Source: Desulfobacteraceae bacterium (GTDB lineage Bacteria; Desulfobacterota; Desulfobacteria; Desulfobacterales; Desulfosalsimonadaceae). From it: DNA of 52,673 nt. A program made the position numbers and the translations under genes. Of this stretch, positions 7,792 through 15,806 are shown in pieces. The stretch lies in assembly GCA_003599885.1 (NCBI GenBank), contig QZKW01000009.1:1-52673 (forward strand), in the 5' to 3' direction. The stretch's first letter is position 1, and each line of letters begins with the position of its first letter. The notes under the pieces are model-generated. The model made no database searches and had not been told where the DNA came from. It saw only the letters and a list, made by a program, of their open reading frames with translations.

Positions 7792-9978
7792 ATGTTGTTC
7801 CAAAAAATGAAAACCAAATGGGTTTTATTATTGTGTTTTCTAATAGTTGGGTTTGGCGTCGGCAATGTATATGCTGCGGACCAACCGGATCAGACGAAGC
7901 AGTCTAATCAAACGGGCCAGTCAAATCAAACAAATCAGGCAGATGTTTTTTTACTGGGTGAAATCGTTGTGTCCGCTGAAGCCATAGCGCCCGAAAGTCC
8001 GGCGTCCATCACGGAAGTCACTGCTGAAGACATTAAAAGCCAGAACGCCCAGGATATCGGGAAGGCTCTTGAACTGTTGCCCGGCGTGTATTTTCATCAG
8101 GGCCGCACCAAAACGGGATTTTACACATCCATCCGGGGCTTTGAGCAGCAGGATGTGTTGATTCTCCTGGATGGCGTACCCATCAGCGTACCCTATGAAG
8201 GCCTTGTCAACCTGCCGGATATTCCGGTGCAGAACATCGCAAAAATCAAGGTCATCAAAGGCAATGCATCCACCATGTACGGCCCGAACGCCATGGGCGG
8301 GGTGATCAACATCATCACCAAAAAAGGCGGGGCTGACCCCCAAACCACGCTATCCTATAAGGCAAGCGACTATCAGACCCATCACGCTTCCGCCACTCAG
8401 GGCGGCAAGGTGGGGGATTTCCGGTATTTTATCGGCGGCAGTCATCGCCAGTCCGATGGGTACAAGCTTGCCGAAACATTCACCCTGCCGGACTCCGTAC
8501 TGGGCAGCATGGCAAAGTCTCCCGCCAATCCCAATACGCTGCCGAATCAGCCGATAGCGACGGATGAGGGGAAGCGGGAAAACACCGATTATGATAAGAA
8601 CAGTCTCATGTTCACCGGCAATCTGGACATCAATTCACAGCACAGTTTGGGAATTTCCACGGAATATTATAACAACGAATACGGCATCTCCCCAGCCCCC
8701 ATATACCGGGAACACAAAAAAGGGTTTTTCTATTTTCCCCGGTATTGGACGTATTCCGACTGGGAGCGCTACACCATCAACCTGATCGAAGAGTCCCGGA
8801 TCACCGATGCTTTCAGAATCAAAACCCGTGTTTATTATGACAATTATGACAATACGTTGGATATTTACGACGACGCCGGCTATACCACCCAGGACCGCAT
8901 CGGCCCGCCTTCCGGAGAATCCATTTATGATGATTACAGCACCGGGTTCAACTCTCATATGTTCTGGGATGTTCAGGACAATAACCAGCTCCGTTTAGGG
9001 CTCTACGGCAAAAAAGATGTCCACAAGGAAAATTTTCAGGACAGCCCTTATGACCGCCTGGAATCCAACACCTATTCCGTGGCCCTGGAAGATGAGGCCG
9101 AGGTGGTCAAGGACGTGAAGCTGACGGCGGGGTGCAGCTACGATCTGTTTGACAAGAAAAAAAGAAAGCAGGCGGACGAACCAGAGGCGGAACTGGGAGA
9201 TGATCTGGATGCCTGGAGTCCGCTGGCTGGTCTGTCCTATCAGTTAAATAACGATGTGAATCTGTTTACCTCTTATGCCAGAAAAGTCCGTTTTCCCACC
9301 ATGAGAAATCTGTATGCGGACGGTGTCGTCGGCCCTGTCGGCGATCCCAATTTAAAAGCCGAAAAAGCCGATAAATATGAACTCGGCGGCACCTGGCAGG
9401 CCACTTCAAATATTCTGTTTGACGGGGCCGTATTTTATAATGATGTGGATAACTTAATCAATTTCGACAACCTGATTGGCCGGTTTGAGCAATTTAAGAA
9501 TGTAGAGATGTACGGCTTTGAACTCGGGGTCACCAGCCATATCACGGACTCCCTGCTGGGAAAAATCGGCTACACCTATCTGGCAACGGAAAATGATTCT
9601 TTTGTGACCATTGAAAACGATACGCACCCGGCCCTTGTTTACAAGCCCGATGAAGTTCCCTATCGCCCGGAACATAAGATTGATTTTGACTTGCGGCAGG
9701 ATTTCCCGTGGGGAACGCAGCTCGGCTTTTATGGAAGCTACATATCCAGCCAGTCGTTTTATTATCACGCGGATACGGAAAACAATCAGGCGCTGGTTGC
9801 TGTAAAGAAATCGCTGAATGGTTACTGGCTTTTAAATTTACGCCTGAGCCACCCGATTACAAAATATGTGGATATTGAACTGGCGGGCGAGAATCTGCTG
9901 AATGAGGAATATGAGACGATCTATTATTTCCCGAACAGCGGCATCACCGGTTGGTTGGGAATCAGTGTTAAAATTTAA
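7792..9978 (+). CDS. TonB-dependent outer-membrane receptor
   Basis: This 728-residue protein has a signal peptide ending near VYAAD and a Gln/Asn/Thr-rich linker. A TonB-box-like EIVVSA is near residue 60. The plug domain follows with the family motifs IRGFEQQDVLILLDGVP, MYGPNAMGGVINI and ITKKGG at about residues 105-180. The rest is a beta-barrel rich in aromatic residues, with YELGGTW, FNY-like strands and an ending compatible with barrel insertion. Such receptors import scarce compounds such as metal chelates or cobalamin. The ligand is not evident: no adjacent TonB, ExbBD or ABC importer is present. The close upstream sulfite-oxidase-fold gene and the downstream rhodaneses hint at a metal- or sulfur-bearing ligand. 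Confidence 0.9.
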   Translation: MLFQKMKTKWVLLLCFLIVGFGVGNVYAADQPDQTKQSNQTGQSNQTNQADVFLLGEIVVSAEAIAPESPASITEVTAEDIKSQNAQDIGKALELLPGVYFHQGRTKTGFYTSIRGFEQQDVLILLDGVPISVPYEGLVNLPDIPVQNIAKIKVIKGNASTMYGPNAMGGVINIITKKGGADPQTTLSYKASDYQTHHASATQGGKVGDFRYFIGGSHRQSDGYKLAETFTLPDSVLGSMAKSPANPNTLPNQPIATDEGKRENTDYDKNSLMFTGNLDINSQHSLGISTEYYNNEYGISPAPIYREHKKGFFYFPRYWTYSDWERYTINLIEESRITDAFRIKTRVYYDNYDNTLDIYDDAGYTTQDRIGPPSGESIYDDYSTGFNSHMFWDVQDNNQLRLGLYGKKDVHKENFQDSPYDRLESNTYSVALEDEAEVVKDVKLTAGCSYDLFDKKKRKQADEPEAELGDDLDAWSPLAGLSYQLNNDVNLFTSYARKVRFPTMRNLYADGVVGPVGDPNLKAEKADKYELGGTWQATSNILFDGAVFYNDVDNLINFDNLIGRFEQFKNVEMYGFELGVTSHITDSLLGKIGYTYLATENDSFVTIENDTHPALVYKPDEVPYRPEHKIDFDLRQDFPWGTQLGFYGSYISSQSFYYHADTENNQALVAVKKSLNGYWLLNLRLSHPITKYVDIELAGENLLNEEYETIYYFPNSGITGWLGISVKI

Positions 9979-10083
9979 CAAAAATGAAACCGGAGAACAA
10001 TAAACGGCCTGACACATCGTATGGTTTTTGTTCAGGCATTACTTAATTTATCAATAATAATAAATCTTTGGAGGATGAGTAAC

Positions 10084-11139
10084 ATGAAAAGAAAAATTGA
10101 AGCAGCTTGCGTAATTTTTTTAATACTGGGTATCTTGTTTTTTACCGGGTGCAATGATTCCAGTGACAGCAAATCAGATATCGATCAATCGACCCCGCAT
10201 CATGAGGCCCTGGTATCTGCGGAATGGGTCAAAGATCTGATCGACGGGAAGAAACCCGAAACCTATCCCGGCAAAGGGTACGTGATTGTCTTTACATCAT
10301 GGTGTCCCCGGTGGGAGACAAATGAGATTTCCACCACCGGAGCGGGGCTTCCCTTTGCCACGGAGGGACACATTCCCGGCGCTATCTTCTTGGATACTTA
10401 TTCGATAGAAACCGGTCCGAGCTCGGAATATGGAGATGGTTATGAGAGTCCGAGCCATTCCTATGTCAAGTCGCTTCCTGTTCTCCAGGCATTTTTTGCA
10501 AGCATGGGTATTAATAAGAATAAAACGGTCGTTGTGTACGCGGATGATGATATTTCCATGATGACGGCAGGACGCATTGCCTGGGGTTTATTGTATGCAG
10601 GTGTCAAAGACGTCCGCATCCTGAACGGAAGTTTTAAAGCATGGAAGGATGCCGGATATCCTGTTGAGAAGGGCACTACCTCATGGACCCCCGTGCAAAG
10701 TTTTGGCGAATCTTCAGGGTACCCGGAGTTTATTGCCACCACCGAGGATGTTAAAGCTGTAATTGCAGGCACGGACACAGGTTCAGCCATCGTCGATGAT
10801 CGTGAGTATGAAGAATTCACCGGCGAGTCCAATTCATACTATTGGTGGTTTGAAGAATTCGGCCGTATCCCTACAGCCAGATGGATCGGTGACTGGGTTC
10901 ACATCGTAACCGAGGATCACCAATCCTTTATTCCTTTTGAAGATGCTGCGTTTAACTGGACGCGAGATGGATTTACAGCCGATAAAAAGATGTATTTCTA
11001 TTGCGGCGGCGGCGCGAGGTCGGGCATGTATACCTTTTACGCATATGTGATGGGATGGCCGGCGGCAAACTATGAAGGCGGATGGTATCTCTGGTCGACG
11101 GATCACAATAATCCTAAAGAAACCGGAATCCCCGAATAA
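10084..11139 (+). CDS. Two-domain rhodanese lipoprotein (sulfurtransferase)
   Basis: The 351-residue protein has a lipoprotein signal with lipobox FTGC (Cys23) and a mature start CNDSSDS shared with two paralogues downstream. Two rhodanese domains follow. The first has EGHIPGA and a Asp-containing loop (VVVYADDD) where the catalytic cysteine would be, so it is structural. The second carries the active-site loop CGGGARS with Cys307. Such tandem enzymes move a sulfane sulfur from thiosulfate or a similar donor to an acceptor thiol. The start at 10084 is preferred over 10021 because it has GGAGG upstream and begins a proper signal peptide. It should act outside the cytoplasmic membrane. Confidence 0.9.
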   Translation: MKRKIEAACVIFLILGILFFTGCNDSSDSKSDIDQSTPHHEALVSAEWVKDLIDGKKPETYPGKGYVIVFTSWCPRWETNEISTTGAGLPFATEGHIPGAIFLDTYSIETGPSSEYGDGYESPSHSYVKSLPVLQAFFASMGINKNKTVVVYADDDISMMTAGRIAWGLLYAGVKDVRILNGSFKAWKDAGYPVEKGTTSWTPVQSFGESSGYPEFIATTEDVKAVIAGTDTGSAIVDDREYEEFTGESNSYYWWFEEFGRIPTARWIGDWVHIVTEDHQSFIPFEDAAFNWTRDGFTADKKMYFYCGGGARSGMYTFYAYVMGWPAANYEGGWYLWSTDHNNPKETGIPE

Positions 11140-11184
11140 CCGTTACCGCCAGGTACGAATTTTTAATCAATGAAGGAGCTTATG

Positions 11185-11499
11185 ATGTTTAATGTGTCGG
11201 AAGAAGCGCAGAAGCAGATCGCGGAATATTTTAAGTCGAATGAAATCAAGCCTATACGGATATTTTTGCACCAGGGGTGCGGCGGTGCCCAGATAGGTAT
11301 GGTGATTGACGAAAAAAAGGACGCAGATATGGTGTTTAAAGTGGCCGGTATAGAATATTTGGTGGAAAAGGAGTTCCTGAAAAAGGCCCGGCCCATCGCA
11401 GTGGATTTCATGGGTTCCGGTTTCCGGGTCTCATCCAGTATGGAGCTGGGCGGTGGTGGATGCGGCGGTTGCGGATCCACCGGTTCCTGTTGTTCATAA
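11185..11499 (+). CDS. HesB/IscA-like iron-sulfur scaffold protein
   Basis: A small protein of about 104 residues that starts like IscA/HesB proteins (MFNVSEEAQKQI). It has a cysteine in HQGCGG near residue 28 and a cysteine-rich tail with CGGCG and SCCS. This matches the family layout in which one central and two C-terminal cysteines bind iron or a cluster. AAGGAG at 11173-11178 fits a start at 11182 or 11185 better than the ATG at 11170. Relatives in Desulfobacterota include HesB-like selenoproteins; here all key positions are cysteine and the gene ends in TAA. It lies between a rhodanese gene and tRNA-Sec, which suggests a role in sulfur or selenium handling. Confidence 0.8.
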   Translation: MFNVSEEAQKQIAEYFKSNEIKPIRIFLHQGCGGAQIGMVIDEKKDADMVFKVAGIEYLVEKEFLKKARPIAVDFMGSGFRVSSSMELGGGGCGGCGSTGSCCS

Positions 11500-11517
11500 T
11501 TTTTTAGGTAAAACAAA

Positions 11518-11609
11518 GAGGGCAATGGCGCTGGGCGCCCCACGGACTTCAAATCCGCAGGCTTCGTGTGAAAAGCGAAGAGGAGGTTCGATTCCCCTTG
11601 CCCTCTCCA
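11518..11609 (+). tRNA. selC: tRNA-Sec (anticodon UCA)
   Basis: The anticodon loop CTTCAAA at 11547-11553 reads UCA, decoding UGA as selenocysteine. Paired elements fit a tRNA-Sec: acceptor GAGGGCAA (11518-11525) with TTGCCCTC (11598-11605), a D stem GGCGC/GCGCC (11527-11531/11535-11539), anticodon stem CGGA/TCCG, a long variable arm CTTCG/CGAAG (11562-11566/11576-11580), T loop TTCGATT and an encoded CCA (11607-11609). The T stem contains an A-C mismatch (11584/11596), and the acceptor plus T stems add to about 12-13 pairs. selB follows 38 bases downstream. Confidence 0.95.
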
Positions 11610-11646
11610 AAAATTTATCAAATCGCATGGGTACGGCGATTATCGG

Positions 11647-13554
11647 ATGAATAAACATATCACCATAGGTATCGCCGGACACAGGAGCCATGGTAAAACC
11701 ACTTTGGCCCGGTGTCTCACCGCTTTGGACCAAAAATGCAACATATTGGAGAAAAATAGTAATTTTTCTATCCAGGTGGCAATTTCGGAATTTTATGTGA
11801 TGCCGGAGATTCGTGCGGCCCTGATGGATGTTCCCGGCCACCCGCGATTGCTGAAAAGCGCCATCCGGGGGCTCTCTGCGGTTGATTTCTGTATCCTGGT
11901 TGTCGCCGCTGATGACGGCATAATGCCGCAAACAATAGAACATATTAAAATTATAAATCATTTTAAGGTCGGTGACGGAGTGGTCGTCATCAGCAAAACG
12001 GACCTGGTGGACCAGGAGCTGATGGAACTCGCCGAGCTTGAAATCCATGATGCCGTCCAACACACCGTGTTTTCGGGTAAGCCGGTGATCCGTTTTTCAG
12101 CCACAGACAGCAGCGGCAAAGAGAATCTGTTGTCCTGCATCAGAAAAGCCATTGAAACAATTCCGGGCAAAAATCCCGACGCGCCCTTCAGAATGTGGAT
12201 TGATGAGGCCATCGGCGCTCCCGGTTTCGGAACCGTCGCCTGCGGCACCGTTATTTCCGGAACCGTGTCCCAGGATGATCCGTTAAGCCTGCTGCCCCTG
12301 AACAGGGAAACCAGGGCCCGGTCTCTGGAAGTCCATCACCGGAAGGCGGCAGCCGCATTCGCCGGTCAGCGGGTTGGGATCAACCTGCCGAAAATATCCT
12401 TAAAAGAGGTTCAACGCGGCATGGTTATAGTCAAACAAAAACCTGAAAATCTTTTTGTTTTTCTGAATGCCGAACTCACCGCGGATGCAACAATCAAGAA
12501 TCTCCAGCGGGTCAAGCTTTACCTGGGGACATCTGTTTCCAATGCCCGGGTGACCCTCATGGACCAACCGCTTCTATCGCCGGGACAAACCGGCCTGGTG
12601 CAGTTCCGGTTGAATAAACCGCTGTTTGCGGTTCCCCGGGATTCGTTTGTGATATGCGGGATGAACACGCAAACCGTTATCGGCGGCGGTCTGATTCTTG
12701 AAGCTGCGAAAGAGAAATTCCGGGCCGCCAAATCATCCCGGATGATTCCTTATCTTCAGGCATTAAAGTCCGGGGATTTGAGAATGGCCATTCAATATTA
12801 TCTCAGCAACCATGCCCGCCGCCTGGTTGATCGGAAGGAACTATTCGAATATACTGGCTTTTCAAGCCAGGCTACCCGCCGGATAATCAGCGGACTCATC
12901 AATGAGAGCGAAATTATTTCCTGTGACAATGAAACGCTGCTTCTGAAAGAAACCTATGCGGCATTGGCCATGAAGCTTCAGCAGGCGGTTGAGGCGGTTC
13001 TTTCAACGGACCCCCTTAAAAAGGCGGTGGGCAGGGATGAAATCCGAAAAGCCGTCGATCTCCCCGTCGATGACGCGCTGTTGAAATATATGCTGGATGA
13101 TTTATGCCGACTGAATCGAATCGTCAAAGTCAAAGGCGGGTATATTATCGCGGGTTTCGCCGCAATCTTAAACGTCGCCCAGCAGAAAATGGCGGACATT
13201 CTGATGAATTACGCCTGGGAATCGGGCTTGTCATCGTTTTCAGCCGGCAATTATTGCAGGGTAATCAATCCGGATTTCAAAAAAAATGAGACCCAAAAGA
13301 TCCTGGATTTCCTCCATGAGCAGGGCAAACTGATTCGCCTGAGCAATAACCATTTTTTGAATGCGGAAGCTCTGGCGGAGATCAAGCGCAGGGTGCGGAA
13401 AGCCATTGATGAAAAGGGCAGCTTCCGCATGACCGACAGCCTGGATATTCTGGGGTATGGCCGGTCCAAAGCCGCGCCGGTATTTGAATATTTAGATGAA
13501 ATCGGGTTCACCCGTCGTCAGGGGGATGAACGCAGGCTGGCCGATGGCAATTGA
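11647..13554 (+). CDS. selB: Selenocysteine-specific elongation factor SelB
   Basis: This 635-residue GTPase delivers Sec-tRNA to UGA codons carrying a SECIS hairpin. GTPase motifs are GHRSHGKT near residue 10, DVPGH near residue 59 and SKTD (in place of the usual NKxD/TKAD) near residue 117. Translation-factor beta-barrel domains follow. The C-terminal third (from about residue 380) is a series of winged-helix-like segments typical of SelB, which bind the SECIS RNA. Its length matches bacterial SelB. Adjacent tRNA-Sec confirms the function; selA and selD are not in this window. Confidence 0.96.
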   Translation: MNKHITIGIAGHRSHGKTTLARCLTALDQKCNILEKNSNFSIQVAISEFYVMPEIRAALMDVPGHPRLLKSAIRGLSAVDFCILVVAADDGIMPQTIEHIKIINHFKVGDGVVVISKTDLVDQELMELAELEIHDAVQHTVFSGKPVIRFSATDSSGKENLLSCIRKAIETIPGKNPDAPFRMWIDEAIGAPGFGTVACGTVISGTVSQDDPLSLLPLNRETRARSLEVHHRKAAAAFAGQRVGINLPKISLKEVQRGMVIVKQKPENLFVFLNAELTADATIKNLQRVKLYLGTSVSNARVTLMDQPLLSPGQTGLVQFRLNKPLFAVPRDSFVICGMNTQTVIGGGLILEAAKEKFRAAKSSRMIPYLQALKSGDLRMAIQYYLSNHARRLVDRKELFEYTGFSSQATRRIISGLINESEIISCDNETLLLKETYAALAMKLQQAVEAVLSTDPLKKAVGRDEIRKAVDLPVDDALLKYMLDDLCRLNRIVKVKGGYIIAGFAAILNVAQQKMADILMNYAWESGLSSFSAGNYCRVINPDFKKNETQKILDFLHEQGKLIRLSNNHFLNAEALAEIKRRVRKAIDEKGSFRMTDSLDILGYGRSKAAPVFEYLDEIGFTRRQGDERRLADGN

Positions 13555-13618
13555 TGAAGATTACAACACCCCCATCACTTCATTTCATCCTTTTTAAATC
13601 CGCCGATAGTTAATAGAA

Positions 13619-13654
13619 AATATCTATCAGAATAAAAGAAAATATAGATATTAT
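13619..13654. promoter_or_regulatory. Inverted-repeat candidate operator, copy 2
   Basis: AATATCTAT (13619-13627) and ATAGATATT (13644-13652) are perfect reverse complements with a 16-base spacer, the same arms and spacing as at 117-150. The right arm shares the extension ATAGATATTAT. It lies about 90 bases before the four-domain rhodanese gene, in the 188-base gap after selB, a normal place for a transcription-factor site. Confidence 0.5.
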
Positions 13655-13742
13655 GAATTGGACATGGCCGCTCCTTCATGGCAGTATTTTAGACCATTCG
13701 TTTTGTGTCCATGATTGATTCTAATATAGAAGGAGAGAAAAA

Positions 13743-15614
13743 ATGTTTCAAAAGTCGCGGTTATTGATTGGTTTAATGTGTTTTGCGCTTCTGGCAGCTG
13801 CCGGGTGCAACGATTCCAGTTCCAGTCCAAAAACGAAGAGTTATCCCAACTCAGAACTCCTGGCCGAAGAATTGGATTTAGCTGGCTCCGGGGTTGTGAT
13901 TCTGGACGCCCGCAGTGCGGATGCCTATAATGCAGGTCACATCCCAGGGGCTTTGAGCATGCCCTGGCAGCAGTTTTCGGATTCAAACCTGAATTTGAAA
14001 TCCGTGAGCGAACTGGAAACACAATTGGGGGATCTCGGCCTGACCCGCGACACCCGGATGATTATTTATGACAACACCACCGCATCCTGGGGAGCATCCG
14101 GTCGGCTGTTCTGGATGTTTGAATACCTTGGCTGCACAAATGTCCGGATCCTGGATGGCGGCTGGGACAAATGGGTTGCTGATGGCAATCAGCCGGAAAC
14201 AGTGATTCACAATCGTCCGGTGGCCACGTTTACGGCACAGACGAGTACCGGCGCCATTACAAACAAGGAACATATCGACAGCCGTTTGAGCGATGCGGAT
14301 TTTGTGGTCATTGATACACGGACCGATGCGGAATTCATCGGGTGGACACTTTACGGCGAAGAACGGGGCGGCCATATCACCGGCGCGGTCCAGATCCCCT
14401 ACGAATGGTATTTCAAGACGGATAAAACCATCCTGGATTATGCGGACATGAAAGTCCTGTTTGAATCCAGAGGGGTCACAAAAGACAAGGAAGTCACCGC
14501 CTATTGCACCGCCGGTATCCGGAGCGCGTATGCCTATTTTCTCTGTCGGCTGATGGGTTATGAGCGGGCATCCAATTATGACGCCTCCATATGGGACTGG
14601 GCTGCGGCAAACCCGGCCATCTATGCCATGGAGAGCCTGGCGCGTTTTGATAAAGTGGTTTCACCGGCATGGGTCAAGCAGCTTCGGGAATACCATAAAC
14701 CCGGCAGCGACACGGATGCACCGCCCGAGTATTCCTACGACCGGGATCACAAATATATTATTTTTGAAACCCAGTGGGGAACCATTGACGACGCCACCGC
14801 TTATAAGGCCGGTCATATTCCCGGAGCCATTCATTCTAATTCCGATAATTATGAGAATAATTATCCGCGCTGGTTTCTGCTTCCGGACGACCAGCTCCAT
14901 GAAGCCATGGGCGGCATGGGCATCACCAAAGACACCACGGTCATCGTATACAGCGACAGCCCCATTTTCGCAGCCCGGCTCTGGTGGATTCTCATGTACG
15001 GCGGGGTGGAAGACGTCCGCTTCGTGAACGGCGGATATGAGGGATGGATCGCTGCCGGATTCGCCAAAGAGACTACCATCAATGCGCCGGTTCCGACCGT
15101 TTTTGACGGGGAAGTCAACCCCGACTATATTGCCACCACCGACGATGTGTTTGCATCTTATGTGAATACCAGCTCCGTATTTCTGGCGGACGTCCGCAGC
15201 TATGATGAGTATATCGGTAAAATCAGCGGATACAGCTATGTGGCGCAGAAAGGCAGAATCCCCAATGCGGTCTGGGCTTATGATGCAGATGACGCTTCAG
15301 GCGTTTATGGTGACTCGGACGGTACTTTGCGAAGTTATACAGAAATAAGGGTGTTCTGGTCAAGCATCGGCATGACATCCACTTCGCCGGGCCAGTTTGA
15401 CAGGGATGTGATTTTTTATTGCGGCAGCGGCTACCGATCCGCCCTGACATACATGTATGCGTGGCTCATGGGGTTTGAAAATATCCGGAACTATTCCGAC
15501 GGCTGGGAAGGATGGAGCACCACGTATACGGAAGATGCGGTCAACTGCCAGGACAGCATCACGCCGGGATGGTGCCAGGATCCTTCCGGACGGCCGGTGG
15601 TTGTTGGGGAATAA
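13743..15614 (+). CDS. Four-domain rhodanese lipoprotein (sulfurtransferase)
   Basis: This 623-residue lipoprotein has lipobox AAGC (Cys22) and mature start CNDSSSS. It appears to be a duplication of a two-domain sulfurtransferase. Domains 1 and 3 carry AGHIPGA but lack the active cysteine (YDNTTAS and YSDSPIF). Domains 2 and 4 carry active loops CTAGIRS (Cys255) and CGSGYRS (Cys560). Two catalytic sites in one chain are unusual and would allow sulfur relay or higher local capacity at the membrane. GGAGAG precedes the start. The gene has its own upstream dyad site and a downstream terminator at 15648-15680, so it is probably its own transcription unit. Confidence 0.9.
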   Translation: MFQKSRLLIGLMCFALLAAAGCNDSSSSPKTKSYPNSELLAEELDLAGSGVVILDARSADAYNAGHIPGALSMPWQQFSDSNLNLKSVSELETQLGDLGLTRDTRMIIYDNTTASWGASGRLFWMFEYLGCTNVRILDGGWDKWVADGNQPETVIHNRPVATFTAQTSTGAITNKEHIDSRLSDADFVVIDTRTDAEFIGWTLYGEERGGHITGAVQIPYEWYFKTDKTILDYADMKVLFESRGVTKDKEVTAYCTAGIRSAYAYFLCRLMGYERASNYDASIWDWAAANPAIYAMESLARFDKVVSPAWVKQLREYHKPGSDTDAPPEYSYDRDHKYIIFETQWGTIDDATAYKAGHIPGAIHSNSDNYENNYPRWFLLPDDQLHEAMGGMGITKDTTVIVYSDSPIFAARLWWILMYGGVEDVRFVNGGYEGWIAAGFAKETTINAPVPTVFDGEVNPDYIATTDDVFASYVNTSSVFLADVRSYDEYIGKISGYSYVAQKGRIPNAVWAYDADDASGVYGDSDGTLRSYTEIRVFWSSIGMTSTSPGQFDRDVIFYCGSGYRSALTYMYAWLMGFENIRNYSDGWEGWSTTYTEDAVNCQDSITPGWCQDPSGRPVVVGE

Positions 15615-15647
15615 TCGTTTTCGGCATAATTCAGGAATATGAAGAGG

Positions 15648-15680
15648 CAAAAGGCCGTTCACTATGAGCGGCCTTTTGTT
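15648..15680 (+). terminator. Intrinsic terminator after the four-domain rhodanese gene
   Basis: CAAAAGGCCG and CGGCCTTTTG form a 10-bp stem (15648-15657/15669-15678) followed by a short T-containing tail. Its symmetry would also allow some termination on the other strand, but no minus-strand gene approaches. Confidence 0.85.
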
Positions 15681-15806
15681 TACGGGGGGGGCTGCCCGTA
15701 AGATTTTATGCCTTCAGATATCTGGCAACTGCTAATGAATCATAATATAGAATAATCTGATTTTATAATAAATTTAACCAATATTATTTTATTAAGGAGG
15801 TTACAA

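Noticed and set aside
7885-7945. Short tandem repeat in the TonB receptor that looks CRISPR-like.
   Set aside because: It encodes a Gln/Asn/Thr-rich linker and lacks spacers or cas genes; no CRISPR array was found in the window.
15716-15750. Possible third copy of the dyad before the YdjY-fusion gene.
   Set aside because: Only the left arm partly matches (ATATCT); the right arm agrees at about three of nine positions.
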